A stretch of DNA of 31,937 nucleotides from CAYGUK01 sp964352985. Its GTDB lineage: Bacteria > Pseudomonadota > Gammaproteobacteria > JAHCLG01. The translations under genes were made by a program, and so were the position numbers. Below the pieces are notes generated by a model, which saw only the letters and a list, made by a program, of their open reading frames with translations, was not told the DNA's origin and did no database searches. Below, in pieces: positions 1 through 7,547 of this stretch (position 1 is the first letter of the stretch; the number at the start of each line of letters is the position of its first letter). The DNA lies in contig CAYGUK010000040.1 of assembly GCA_964352985.1 (NCBI GenBank), positions 1-31,937 on the forward strand, read 5' to 3'.

Positions 1-1192
1 CACTAAGCGGTGTTACTTCACCAGCAATCCAAAGCGCAGGAATACCCGTGCTTGAAGTAGAACAAATTGCTGGATCACTACAAGCAAAATCGGACCATTC
101 CCCCCAGAATAAATCCTCCCCTCCAAATACCGAAGTGGCCTCAACTTCAGGTGTACCAACACCTTGAATGAAATTTGAAGCGGGGAAAATATCATTGGCT
201 AAATTTATTGTTGGAAACTCAGGTAAAATGCCTGGATCAATATCATTTTCTGCAATTTGTGGATCAACAAGGCCGCTTACAATAACTGCATTTGAATCAA
301 AAAAGAAATCCTCTTCACCAACAGCAATTGCAACATAAACAGGATCAGGTATAACTGTTCCCTCTCCTGATATATTGTTCAAATCGCTTGTCGTGTTAAT
401 AAAAGTTAAAGGATTATTAAATTCTACAACATTGCTACTATCTGAAGAGAAATTACCTTCCACTAAAGATTCTTCAGAACCAGAATCTTCACTCGCTGAT
501 GCAGTATTACCAGATTCATTACTTGTCGAATCAGATGATGACGACGCGGAAGAGTTAGGTGAATTACCTCCCCGACTACTTGCCGATGAACCACCACCCA
601 TCGCTGAATCAAAAACTGATTTAGGAATACCAGAAATGGCAACGGGTCCATTCGCACTAATTCTCAACGCAGGTGTTGCATAACCTTGTCCTGCACATAA
701 ACTTCCGGCACAAACTACGCCACCAGTAGCTTCAATAAAGGTCGTATTATTTGCATCGATGGCAGTATAGTGAGTACCACGAATACCAATGGTCGCAGTT
801 TTAGTTTTTAGTTTTACCGCACCTGGATTTTCTTTACTAATTTTTCCTGTTAAGGCACGCATCCCGCCTTTTAACAAACTGGTTTGCCGTTCATCTGTGC
901 TTGGATTACTCGTAAATTTATAAGAATCAATTTTGTAAATTGAATTAGGTGCAACACTAATTAAAGTACCATCGGTATAACGTAATTGAAGTTTACTATT
1001 TGCTTCTGTTTTAATTGCACTTCCTGTTGAAATCCGAGAACCTCGACGAAGTGTTTTACCATTCATTGTGACAGTACCGCTAACAGTAATAACTTTTGCA
1101 ACATCAGCTGCATTTGCTACGTTACTTATAAAAAACATCGGTGAAATGCTTAAACAAATCAAACTAAGTTTATACTTCATTTTTTTATTCAT
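1..1192 (-). CDS. FecR-domain secreted/surface protein, second tandem copy (3' end cut by window edge)
   Basis: An open frame runs on the minus strand from ATG at 1192 (an in-frame ATG at 1180 is also possible) to the window edge without a stop, about 397 codons. A GGGGG stretch lies 7 nt before 1192. The N-terminus is a Sec signal peptide ending near SNVANA|AD with no lipobox Cys. A FecR domain follows (RRGSRISTG, RYTDGTLISV, IGIRGTHYTAID), nearly the same in order and wording as in the neighbour at 1223-2773. Then come a Ser/Gly-rich linker and a region matching the start of the neighbour's C-terminal domain (FWGEW, two Cys, LWIAG). It begins 30 bp after the neighbour's stop, so the pair looks like a tandem duplication in one transcript. 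Function unknown; secretion to the periplasm or surface is inferred. Confidence 0.85.
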   Translation of the reverse strand, partial: MNKKMKYKLSLICLSISPMFFISNVANAADVAKVITVSGTVTMNGKTLRRGSRISTGSAIKTEANSKLQLRYTDGTLISVAPNSIYKIDSYKFTSNPSTDERQTSLLKGGMRALTGKISKENPGAVKLKTKTATIGIRGTHYTAIDANNTTFIEATGGVVCAGSLCAGQGYATPALRISANGPVAISGIPKSVFDSAMGGGSSASSRGGNSPNSSASSSSDSTSNESGNTASASEDSGSEESLVEGNFSSDSSNVVEFNNPLTFINTTSDLNNISGEGTVIPDPVYVAIAVGEEDFFFDSNAVIVSGLVDPQIAENDIDPGILPEFPTINLANDIFPASNFIQGVGTPEVEATSVFGGEDLFWGEWSDFACSDPAICSTSSTGIPALWIAGEVTPLS

Positions 1193-1222
1193 AGCGATAC
1201 CCCCATCAACTAAACAATTAAA

Positions 1223-2773
1223 TTATGGTGCTAATACACTCACACCATTAATCGTATCTGATGCTGTATTTGTAAAAGTGTAACCTATCACTAAGTGACC
1301 TGCGTTTTGTCCCGAGAAAAAGCCTGTCATTTCACCACTGAAGGATAATGCACCCGGTGTGAAAACACCCGTTACAGGATTAAAATTAACACCTGCCCCA
1401 GAAAGACTTCCTGTTACTAAATTCGTCGTCCAAGTATTAGGCGATGCATCAGTGATAACCAAATTACCCGAAACTGTGCCCAATCCAAAATCCACGGTGA
1501 GTGTTGAAGTTTGCACACCTTCATTGGGGAATGCAGTGTTTTGACCATATGCTAGACTCGACCCAGGATTAAAAAGTCCGGTACCACGATTAAATAAAAC
1601 TTGTGAATAAGCAACAATACTGCCTTGTTTGGACAAGTTAGATAAATCTGTCAGTGATGTTGCAGGGCCCGTTATCCAAACGGCAGTAGGCGTATTTAGA
1701 CAAACTGCCGAATCTGAACAAAAAGCAGAATCCCACTCACCCCAAAAGATATCGGGTGCAAGAGATACTGATTGAGGTGGTTCTATAACTATTCCCCCAC
1801 CTTGCATCGTACCATCACCTGGAAAAAGCAAATCAATCGTTGGAAATGTTAAACTCGATGTATCAGGCGGGAATTGATCCGATGAAACAGTACCACCATA
1901 TAATGCTTCATCAAATAAATGATCAGTATCAAGTGATACTAAGCCAAGATAGACTGTTTCTTCTGGCGTTGTTCCCGAAGAAATACCCGCAAGTGCATTG
2001 ATATCATTAATATCACTAATCAGGTTAACTGGATTAGAAAATAATGGGATATCAACACTACTTGAATCTTGTTGTGAATCTGAAGCCACACTTTCTTCAC
2101 TCCCGCTTGATTCACTAGCAGATGAACTTGTCGAACTAGATGAGCTAGATGAACCAGACGAACTATTTGATGATGCGCCAGTTTGGCTAGTTGAACCAAA
2201 AGTTCCTTCAACTATAGAACTTGGAATACTCGCAATGTTAACAGCAGTCCCCCCCGGACCAATACTCATTGCACTCGTAGCACATCCAGCACCCGCACAA
2301 GTTCCTCCCACAACCCCAAATCCATCAAACGCTGCAAAATAAATAGTATTATTTGCATCTATCGCTGTGTAGTGCGTTCCACGAATACCAATTGTTGCTG
2401 ACTTCGTTTTTAATTTTACCGCATTAGGATTTTCTTTACTGATAGCTCCCGTTAAGGCTCTCATTCCACCTTTTATGAGGGTTGTTTCACGCTTATCTGT
2501 AGCCGGATTTTTTGTAAATTGATAAGCATCAATCTTGTAAATTGAATTTGCTGCGACACTGATTAACGTACCATCTGTATAACGGATTTGAGCACTTGAA
2601 TTTGCACTTGTTTTAATGGTGTTACCGGTTGAAATTTTCGAACCTCGTCGAAGTACTTGACCATTAGACGTTACTGTCCCAGATGCTGAAATAATTTTTG
2701 CAACCACAGCAGCATTTGCAACAGTCATGGATAATACAAATGAACTAAATATAATTAATATCCATTTTAACAT
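1223..2773 (-). CDS. FecR-domain protein with Ser-rich linker and C-terminal beta-rich (TbpB/hemophilin-like?) domain
   Basis: The 516-residue protein starts at ATG 2773 behind TGAGGCG. Residues 1-21 are a signal peptide (VANA|AVV), with no lipobox. Residues about 30-130 form a FecR domain (RRGSKISTG, YTDGTLISVAANS, GGMRALTG, IGIRGTHYTAID), the extracytoplasmic module first named from the iron-citrate regulator. Residues about 195-245 are an extreme Ser/Glu linker. The C-terminal 170 residues have short alternating beta strands with Gly turns (VDFGLGTVSGNL, W-x-T, GVFTPGALSFSGEMTGFFSG, AGHLVIGYTF), the texture of the handle/barrel domains in Slam-exported TbpB-like proteins. That last comparison is inference from pattern only. 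No anti-sigma TM helix is present, so it is not a classical FecR. It lies 36 bp downstream of the Slam-like gene, the probable export partner. Confidence 0.85.
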   Translation of the reverse strand: MLKWILIIFSSFVLSMTVANAAVVAKIISASGTVTSNGQVLRRGSKISTGNTIKTSANSSAQIRYTDGTLISVAANSIYKIDAYQFTKNPATDKRETTLIKGGMRALTGAISKENPNAVKLKTKSATIGIRGTHYTAIDANNTIYFAAFDGFGVVGGTCAGAGCATSAMSIGPGGTAVNIASIPSSIVEGTFGSTSQTGASSNSSSGSSSSSSSTSSSASESSGSEESVASDSQQDSSSVDIPLFSNPVNLISDINDINALAGISSGTTPEETVYLGLVSLDTDHLFDEALYGGTVSSDQFPPDTSSLTFPTIDLLFPGDGTMQGGGIVIEPPQSVSLAPDIFWGEWDSAFCSDSAVCLNTPTAVWITGPATSLTDLSNLSKQGSIVAYSQVLFNRGTGLFNPGSSLAYGQNTAFPNEGVQTSTLTVDFGLGTVSGNLVITDASPNTWTTNLVTGSLSGAGVNFNPVTGVFTPGALSFSGEMTGFFSGQNAGHLVIGYTFTNTASDTINGVSVLAP

Positions 2774-2809
2774 ATGGTTCGCCTCATAAGTTGTTAACGT
2801 GGTTTTAAG

Positions 2810-4144
2810 TTAAGCTATTCCCAAATTGTAAGCTAAACTCAACATAAATTGATTACGTTTAAAGTCATAAATAATCGTGTTACTGCGATTATTTATAAAA
2901 GTATAATTAGGATCTAGAACCCAATGTTTACCCATTTTAACTTTTACGCCAGCGATGATCATATATTGAGTATCATGGCGTGTAACAATAAATCCTGGCA
3001 CGATGCCACCATAATTAGAACGTTGGAAACGAAATGCAAAGTAAGGTTGATATAAATTTGATTTAACCCAACGTGCAAAATCTTCCGTACCAAAAATTCG
3101 GCGTGAAACATGTGGAAAACCAATTTGTCGATTATTTTCTTTACCAATAAACCCTTTTGCTGAAAGTACTATCGGCAATACATCGAATTTATGTGTAATG
3201 ATCGGACCACCAGAAGTAATATCAGTATCTTGGGCACGGACACCCGCTAGTGTTCGAGTATAGGGATATAATAATTGAGAGTGTTCAACAAACCCGCCAA
3301 TAATTGTATTTTTCCCTAAAGGTCTTGTCACTTGCAATGCGCTTGATAAAGTATTTCTAAAACGATTGTCATTTAATTCTAATATTTGCGCCATTAAAGG
3401 AATTGAAACGGTATATTTACCCACAGTCATAGCAACACCGAAAATACCAGTAGCTGAAGAAGTATCAAAAAGATGCGCACTCGCATTGTTACGATTGGTT
3501 CCTGCAACTGTACCAAATACTTTAATGTTCGATGTTACAGGTGCTTGGCCAGATAGGCCAACTTGTTCCTCAGTAAACATAGTATCTTGAGCAACACTAC
3601 CAGGTGCCAAGGTAATAGGCCCAATAATTGGAATTGTCACAATACCTTCGGATGTAGAACTATTAGCGTTACTATCAAAACCAGTATTAAACTTGAAATA
3701 AAAATTAAGTCTTTTACCACCTTGGGATTGTCTTCTTTCAATCGCTTCTAAAAAATTATTAACATTATCACGAACGTTTTGTGGTGGATTGGATTGTAAT
3801 ACTCGCTCAAATTCAGATTTAGCAACAGTATTGTTGTTTAACATGTATTGAGAAAGTGCGTATTCTAATCTGATACGTTGATTGTTTGGATGATTCATGA
3901 GTAAACGTTCAAATGCAAAAGACGCTTCATCCGCATGGCCAGAACGTAAAGCAGCAATACCAAACATATAATCAAAATGTGGGTTACCCTCATATTTTGA
4001 TTCCATCGTTTTGGCCAGTGAGTACGCTTCACTATTTCGTTTTTCTTTAATTAAATTTGCAAGTGTTTGTGGACTCCCCGCAAATGACACTGTACTAATA
4101 ATAAAAAAAACGATTAATGTGAATAGCATTGTCAAGCGACGCAT
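2810..4144 (-). CDS. TPR plus outer-membrane beta-barrel protein, Slam (DUF560)-like
   Basis: 444 residues from ATG 4144 (GAGAGGG about 10 nt upstream). Residues 1-22 are a signal peptide (ISTVSFA|GS). Residues about 25-135 are TPR-like helices (AYSLAKTMESKYEGNPHFDYMFG; AFERLLMNHPNNQRIRLEYALSQYMLNN; SEFERVLQSNPPQNVRDNVNNFLEAI, quoted here in parts). The pattern LRLEYA...F-x-x-VL-x-x-NPP followed by GFDSNANSST is typical of the Slam/DUF560 family, in which periplasmic TPRs precede a 14-strand barrel that moves TbpB-like proteins to the surface. The rest alternates aromatic and small residues as a barrel does. The last residues, AYNLGIA, lack the usual terminal Phe/Trp. Its position at the head of a run with two FecR/barrel proteins suggests it exports them. 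Another TPR-porin family remains possible. Confidence 0.7.
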   Translation of the reverse strand: MRRLTMLFTLIVFFIISTVSFAGSPQTLANLIKEKRNSEAYSLAKTMESKYEGNPHFDYMFGIAALRSGHADEASFAFERLLMNHPNNQRIRLEYALSQYMLNNNTVAKSEFERVLQSNPPQNVRDNVNNFLEAIERRQSQGGKRLNFYFKFNTGFDSNANSSTSEGIVTIPIIGPITLAPGSVAQDTMFTEEQVGLSGQAPVTSNIKVFGTVAGTNRNNASAHLFDTSSATGIFGVAMTVGKYTVSIPLMAQILELNDNRFRNTLSSALQVTRPLGKNTIIGGFVEHSQLLYPYTRTLAGVRAQDTDITSGGPIITHKFDVLPIVLSAKGFIGKENNRQIGFPHVSRRIFGTEDFARWVKSNLYQPYFAFRFQRSNYGGIVPGFIVTRHDTQYMIIAGVKVKMGKHWVLDPNYTFINNRSNTIIYDFKRNQFMLSLAYNLGIA

Positions 4145-4161
4145 AGCTTATTACCCTCTCA

Positions 4162-4190
4162 TTTATATTTAATTAAAAAAATAGTTACAA
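4162..4190 (-). promoter_or_regulatory. Possible sigma70 promoter for the Slam-like/FecR run
   Basis: On the minus strand TTGTAA (4185-4190) and TATAAA (4162-4167) are separated by exactly 17 bp. The predicted start point would leave a leader of only about 11 nt, truncating the Shine-Dalgarno, so transcription may instead come from cpdA upstream. Confidence 0.3.
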
Positions 4191-4206
4191 TTTTTAAAAA
4201 GCAAGA

Positions 4207-5001
4207 TTAATATCCCCAAGCTTTTTTATCTACCTTACCCACAAAATTTTTAACTCGTTTCACTTCTGTCGTAATTGTACCATCAGGATTTAATTCAACC
4301 CAGCGATATCCTGGTGCAATAATATCAAGTTCAAAATCAACACTCTTTGGTTTAAATTGAATACAAGTTGAGGGTACAGAAAAATAAAAAATATCTTCTT
4401 TTTCTTCCTCAAATACTTGATGGATATGACCACACATAACCCCATTGATATTATCAATACCCTTAATTGCTTTAAGAAATTCAGCGGCATTTTCTAAGCC
4501 AATCGTATCTAACCATTTACTTTGTATGGGGATCACATGATGGTGAATTACAAGCAAAACAAACTTCGCATTTTGTCTTAAACAATTTTTTAAATGTTTT
4601 AATTCTTTCTTATTTAAGAAACCTTCAACGCATTTTTCTTTATGAGAATCTAATAAAACAATTTGCCAAGGATCACAATTAATACACTTATCGTTACTAA
4701 TATGAGTTGTTGAAAAAGTATTAAACATTGTTTCAGGTTTATCATGATTGCCAGGAATCCAATAGGTTGGGCAATTGAGAAATTTAACTTTTTCACTAAG
4801 TCGTTTATAGGCAACTTCCGAGCCATCTTGAGCAAGATCACCTGTTAATAATAATAAATCGGGTTGTCGTTTATCTTCTTGAACAGTGCGAATAACTTGA
4901 TCGAGACTATCGTCAGTAACAATGCCAAGTAAATCTTTTGAAGTATCTGCGAATAGGTGGGTATCTGAAATTTGCAAAATTTTAATTGCAAGCTTTTCCA
5001 C
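4207..5001 (-). CDS. cpdA: 3',5'-cyclic AMP phosphodiesterase CpdA (class III metallophosphoesterase)
   Basis: This enzyme hydrolyses cAMP to AMP in the cytoplasm, using a two-metal centre. The metallophosphoesterase motifs appear in order: ISDTHLF, GDLAQDG, PGNHD, IHHHVIP and GHIHQ, with the spacing of the Icc/CpdA family and about the usual length. An ATG reading from 5058 exists, but neither it nor the ATGs at 5034/5031 has a ribosome site. GTG at 5001 has AAGGAG with a 6-nt spacer and gives an N-terminus starting just before KILQISDTHLF, as in E. coli CpdA, so I use GTG. An extended -10 lies at 5049-5057, which would put the ATG upstream of the transcript start. It lies about 2.5 kb from an adenylate cyclase gene on the other strand, suggesting local control of the cAMP pool. 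Confidence 0.92.
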   Translation of the reverse strand: MEKLAIKILQISDTHLFADTSKDLLGIVTDDSLDQVIRTVQEDKRQPDLLLLTGDLAQDGSEVAYKRLSEKVKFLNCPTYWIPGNHDKPETMFNTFSTTHISNDKCINCDPWQIVLLDSHKEKCVEGFLNKKELKHLKNCLRQNAKFVLLVIHHHVIPIQSKWLDTIGLENAAEFLKAIKGIDNINGVMCGHIHQVFEEEKEDIFYFSVPSTCIQFKPKSVDFELDIIAPGYRWVELNPDGTITTEVKRVKNFVGKVDKKAWGY

Positions 5002-5048
5002 CTCAAACTCCTTGTCTTGGTTATGATCCATCATAAAAGTAGAGTAAC

Positions 5049-5057
5049 AGTATACCA
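5049..5057 (-). promoter_or_regulatory. Extended -10 promoter element for cpdA
   Basis: TGGTATACT on the minus strand matches the TGnTATAAT-type extended -10. There is no good -35 at 17 bp. The predicted start near 5042 agrees with the GTG start at 5001 rather than the ATG at 5058. Confidence 0.4.
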
Positions 5058-5133
5058 TTAAATACCGACAAGGCTATATTAAATCAAGCTTTTATCTAAA
5101 ACATCTCACAAAGTTTACAAAAGATTTTGTTCA

Positions 5134-6762
5134 TCACGCACAATTTGATGTCAATTGTATGTGTTGATCGAATACTTGTAAAAATTTGCCAAACATTTCG
5201 CGAGTATAACTCCCGCCAAATAAACAAATCTGCAACCAATTATGCCTAACGAGATATTCACTTTGATAACTTAAAAGATACCCTTGTTGTGAAAGTGCAT
5301 CGCCTATTTGAGTAGAGCTTAAATGATCCGACAGTGAAAGTGTTAGAACAGCAGGATTACGAATACCTTTTTCTGCAACGATTTTCACATCACGATCTAT
5401 CAATTCTTTTTCAAGCCAATGTGATAAAGTTTCAATTTCTTTTTGTCGTTGAAGATAACGCTCAGAAGTTAATGCTTGCTCTAAAGAACGTATTAAATGA
5501 GAAGATAGGGTGAAAGGAATTCCATGACTAGCGATAATATTATTTAAATCAAGATAACGTGGTAATTTATTTCTTTGTGTTGGTAATTTATTTTGATGAA
5601 ATATCATTGCTAAACCAGCATAACTACACAATCCTTTACCACTAACAGTTGTCGCTAAAAATACATTTGATAAATCGACAGGAAATGTTCCAACCGAGCT
5701 CGTACAATCCATTGCTAATAAAATATCATGTTTCAGACAAATTTCTTTTAACATAACGAGATCATTAATCACCCCGGTAGACGTTTCACAATGAACTGCC
5801 CAAATCCAAGCATATTGTGACTCTTGGTTAATTGTTTGCAAAATATCTTGAGGTTTAAATGCTTCACCCCAATTGATTCGAACGGGAGTAAAATCAATAT
5901 TAAAACGATCTGCATGATCAATTAAGCGTTCACCGAATTCACCATTACTTAATATTATGCCTTTACCATGTAGTTGAGATAATTGACCGGCAACAATATC
6001 ATTTCCTAATGTGCCAGCCCCCATAATAATTTCAACATTTTCAGCAGATGTTAAATTGCATAATTGTGTTTTACAGTTATTTAATAATGTTCTAAACCGC
6101 TCACTACGGTGTGAAATACTGGGTTCAATAAATGCTTGTCTGACTGTTGCATTAATGTTAACTGGTCCGGGTTGTAATAACACTTTTTCATTTGATTCAG
6201 ATATTTCTGATGTTTCAGGTAAATCTGTTATTTGGGGAAAATTTTCTCTCACGACTTCCCTCGTTATATACATTGGTTGAAATTGTACTTTTCCTTTACC
6301 CACTAATGGTCCAAAAGGGGTAAAACCCATATGGCGATACAGTCTTTTTTGGCTTAATGTCGCAGAAACGACACCAACATCATATTGTTTCGCACAAAAT
6401 TCAACGACACGCACTAAAAATTCTTGTGAAACTTTACTATATCGATATTCTTTTTTCACTACTAATAAGCGGATTTCTGCCAAACCATGATATTTAACCG
6501 GTAAGAATTCCTCAACGTTGCCGAGTTTTTGATCAAGAGAAAAAGGTCTATTTGCTCTTAATGCAGCCATGCCAATTAATTCTTTATCATGTAAACAGAT
6601 TAAATAACTATTTTCATCATGAAATTTATCCACTAAACGATGTTGTTCATTACGTTCATGTTGTGGAATTTCTTCAACAAAAGTTTCATAATTTAATCGA
6701 TGAATCGCCTCAAATTCCCAATCAAATTCTGCTACTTTTATTTGAAAGCCGGTGATGTCCAC
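5134..6762 (-). CDS. Fusion of GNAT/FeeM-like acyltransferase and class-V PLP aminotransferase
   Basis: Two enzymes are joined in one chain. The N-terminal ~190 residues look like a GNAT/N-acyl amino acid synthase fold (YETFVEEIPQHE; AEIRLLVVKKEYR; LYRHMGFTPFGPLVG). After a short acidic linker comes a class-V PLP-dependent aminotransferase of the alanine-glyoxylate/AEP transaminase type: LLQPGPVNI, SHRSERF, GAGTLGND, the Asp of AMDCTSSVGT, and Lys in SGKGL (K393 counted from the ATG at 6813) as the expected PLP Schiff-base residue. The longest reading begins at 6813 and overlaps plsY by 29 bp. GTG at 6762 has AGAGGA 9 nt upstream and removes the overlap, so I prefer it. It follows plsY directly and is probably cotranscribed. 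Substrates are unknown; an acylated amino product is inference. Confidence 0.85.
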   Translation of the reverse strand: MDITGFQIKVAEFDWEFEAIHRLNYETFVEEIPQHERNEQHRLVDKFHDENSYLICLHDKELIGMAALRANRPFSLDQKLGNVEEFLPVKYHGLAEIRLLVVKKEYRYSKVSQEFLVRVVEFCAKQYDVGVVSATLSQKRLYRHMGFTPFGPLVGKGKVQFQPMYITREVVRENFPQITDLPETSEISESNEKVLLQPGPVNINATVRQAFIEPSISHRSERFRTLLNNCKTQLCNLTSAENVEIIMGAGTLGNDIVAGQLSQLHGKGIILSNGEFGERLIDHADRFNIDFTPVRINWGEAFKPQDILQTINQESQYAWIWAVHCETSTGVINDLVMLKEICLKHDILLAMDCTSSVGTFPVDLSNVFLATTVSGKGLCSYAGLAMIFHQNKLPTQRNKLPRYLDLNNIIASHGIPFTLSSHLIRSLEQALTSERYLQRQKEIETLSHWLEKELIDRDVKIVAEKGIRNPAVLTLSLSDHLSSTQIGDALSQQGYLLSYQSEYLVRHNWLQICLFGGSYTREMFGKFLQVFDQHIQLTSNCA

Positions 6763-6784
6763 GTAAAATATTCCTCTATTATAA

Positions 6785-7402
6785 TTAATTAGATCGCTCA
6801 ACTGATTTCTCATCAGTTACTGTTTTGCTTGGTTTTTGCAGGATATTATCACGGTGAGCAAAGAATATAATCAACGTCATCATCCAAAGGGTTAAATAAT
6901 GAGTAATAGGTTGCATCAGTAACATAGACACTATCGGTAAATAAATCATGGAAAAAAATGCCGCTTTTTTGGCTTTAAGGAATATTAGATAATCAAGAAA
7001 AAATAATACACCTAAAATAAGTAATAACCGATAATCCCAAATTAATAAACCGCCTAAAAAAATTGCAACGCCTTTTCCACCTCTAAAGCTTAATTGAAAA
7101 GGCCAAATATGACCAATCACTAAAGCACAAAGTGAAAATCCTAATAACCAATCTGGTACATTTAAAAAACGAAGGAGTGTTAAAGTTAAAATACCGCGAA
7201 AGATATCGCCTAATAAAGTGAGATAAAATCCTTTTTTACCTAGTAAGCGACCAACATTTGACGCGCCGACACTGCCACTACCTTGCAATCGAATATCAAT
7301 TTTTTTACTGAAATAAACCAAATAATAACCGGTTGAAAAGCATCCAATCAGATAGGAGAAAAGTATGGCAGCAAAAGAATATATGTACAATTTATCACTC
7401 AC
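6785..7402 (-). CDS. plsY: Acyl-phosphate:glycerol-3-phosphate acyltransferase PlsY
   Basis: Inner-membrane enzyme that transfers an acyl group from acyl-phosphate to sn-glycerol-3-phosphate, the first acylation step of phospholipid synthesis. All three family motifs are recognisable: GSGSVGASNVGR near the N-terminus, GHIWPFQLSFRGGKG in the middle, and a C-terminal hydrophobic block ending in a charged tail. The 205-residue length and five or so hydrophobic segments match the family. The start is GTG at 7402 with only a weak GG-containing ribosome site (an overlapping ATG is followed at once by TGA). The gene leads the run into the GNAT/aminotransferase fusion and diverges from the cyclase gene. 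Confidence 0.95.
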   Translation of the reverse strand: MSDKLYIYSFAAILFSYLIGCFSTGYYLVYFSKKIDIRLQGSGSVGASNVGRLLGKKGFYLTLLGDIFRGILTLTLLRFLNVPDWLLGFSLCALVIGHIWPFQLSFRGGKGVAIFLGGLLIWDYRLLLILGVLFFLDYLIFLKAKKAAFFSMIYLPIVSMLLMQPITHYLTLWMMTLIIFFAHRDNILQKPSKTVTDEKSVERSN

Positions 7403-7420
7403 ATTATTTACCAGAGGCGC

Positions 7421-7426
7421 ATTATA
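7421..7426 (-). promoter_or_regulatory. -10 element upstream of plsY
   Basis: A perfect TATAAT on the minus strand lies 18 bp before the GTG start. No convincing -35 is seen at the correct distance. Confidence 0.35.
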
Positions 7427-7547
7427 ACGCTATTTATTTGTCACGCCTACAAATCAGTGTTGTTGAACTATACTCAGTAAGAGGAAACAAGACTAATCTA
7501 CATTAAATATGTAGAAATCAATAAGTTAGGGGAAACACTTTTCGCTT

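Noticed and set aside
375..683. Plus-strand ORF of 102 codons
   Set aside because: It is antisense to the Ser-rich linker of the truncated FecR protein; Ser codons read backward give the Glu/Asp/Leu-rich product. A matching shadow lies at 1998-2342 over the paralogue.
1223..2773. Classical FecR anti-sigma regulator
   Set aside because: There is a cleavable signal peptide, no cytoplasmic N-terminal segment, no TM anchor, and no sigma factor or TonB receptor gene nearby.
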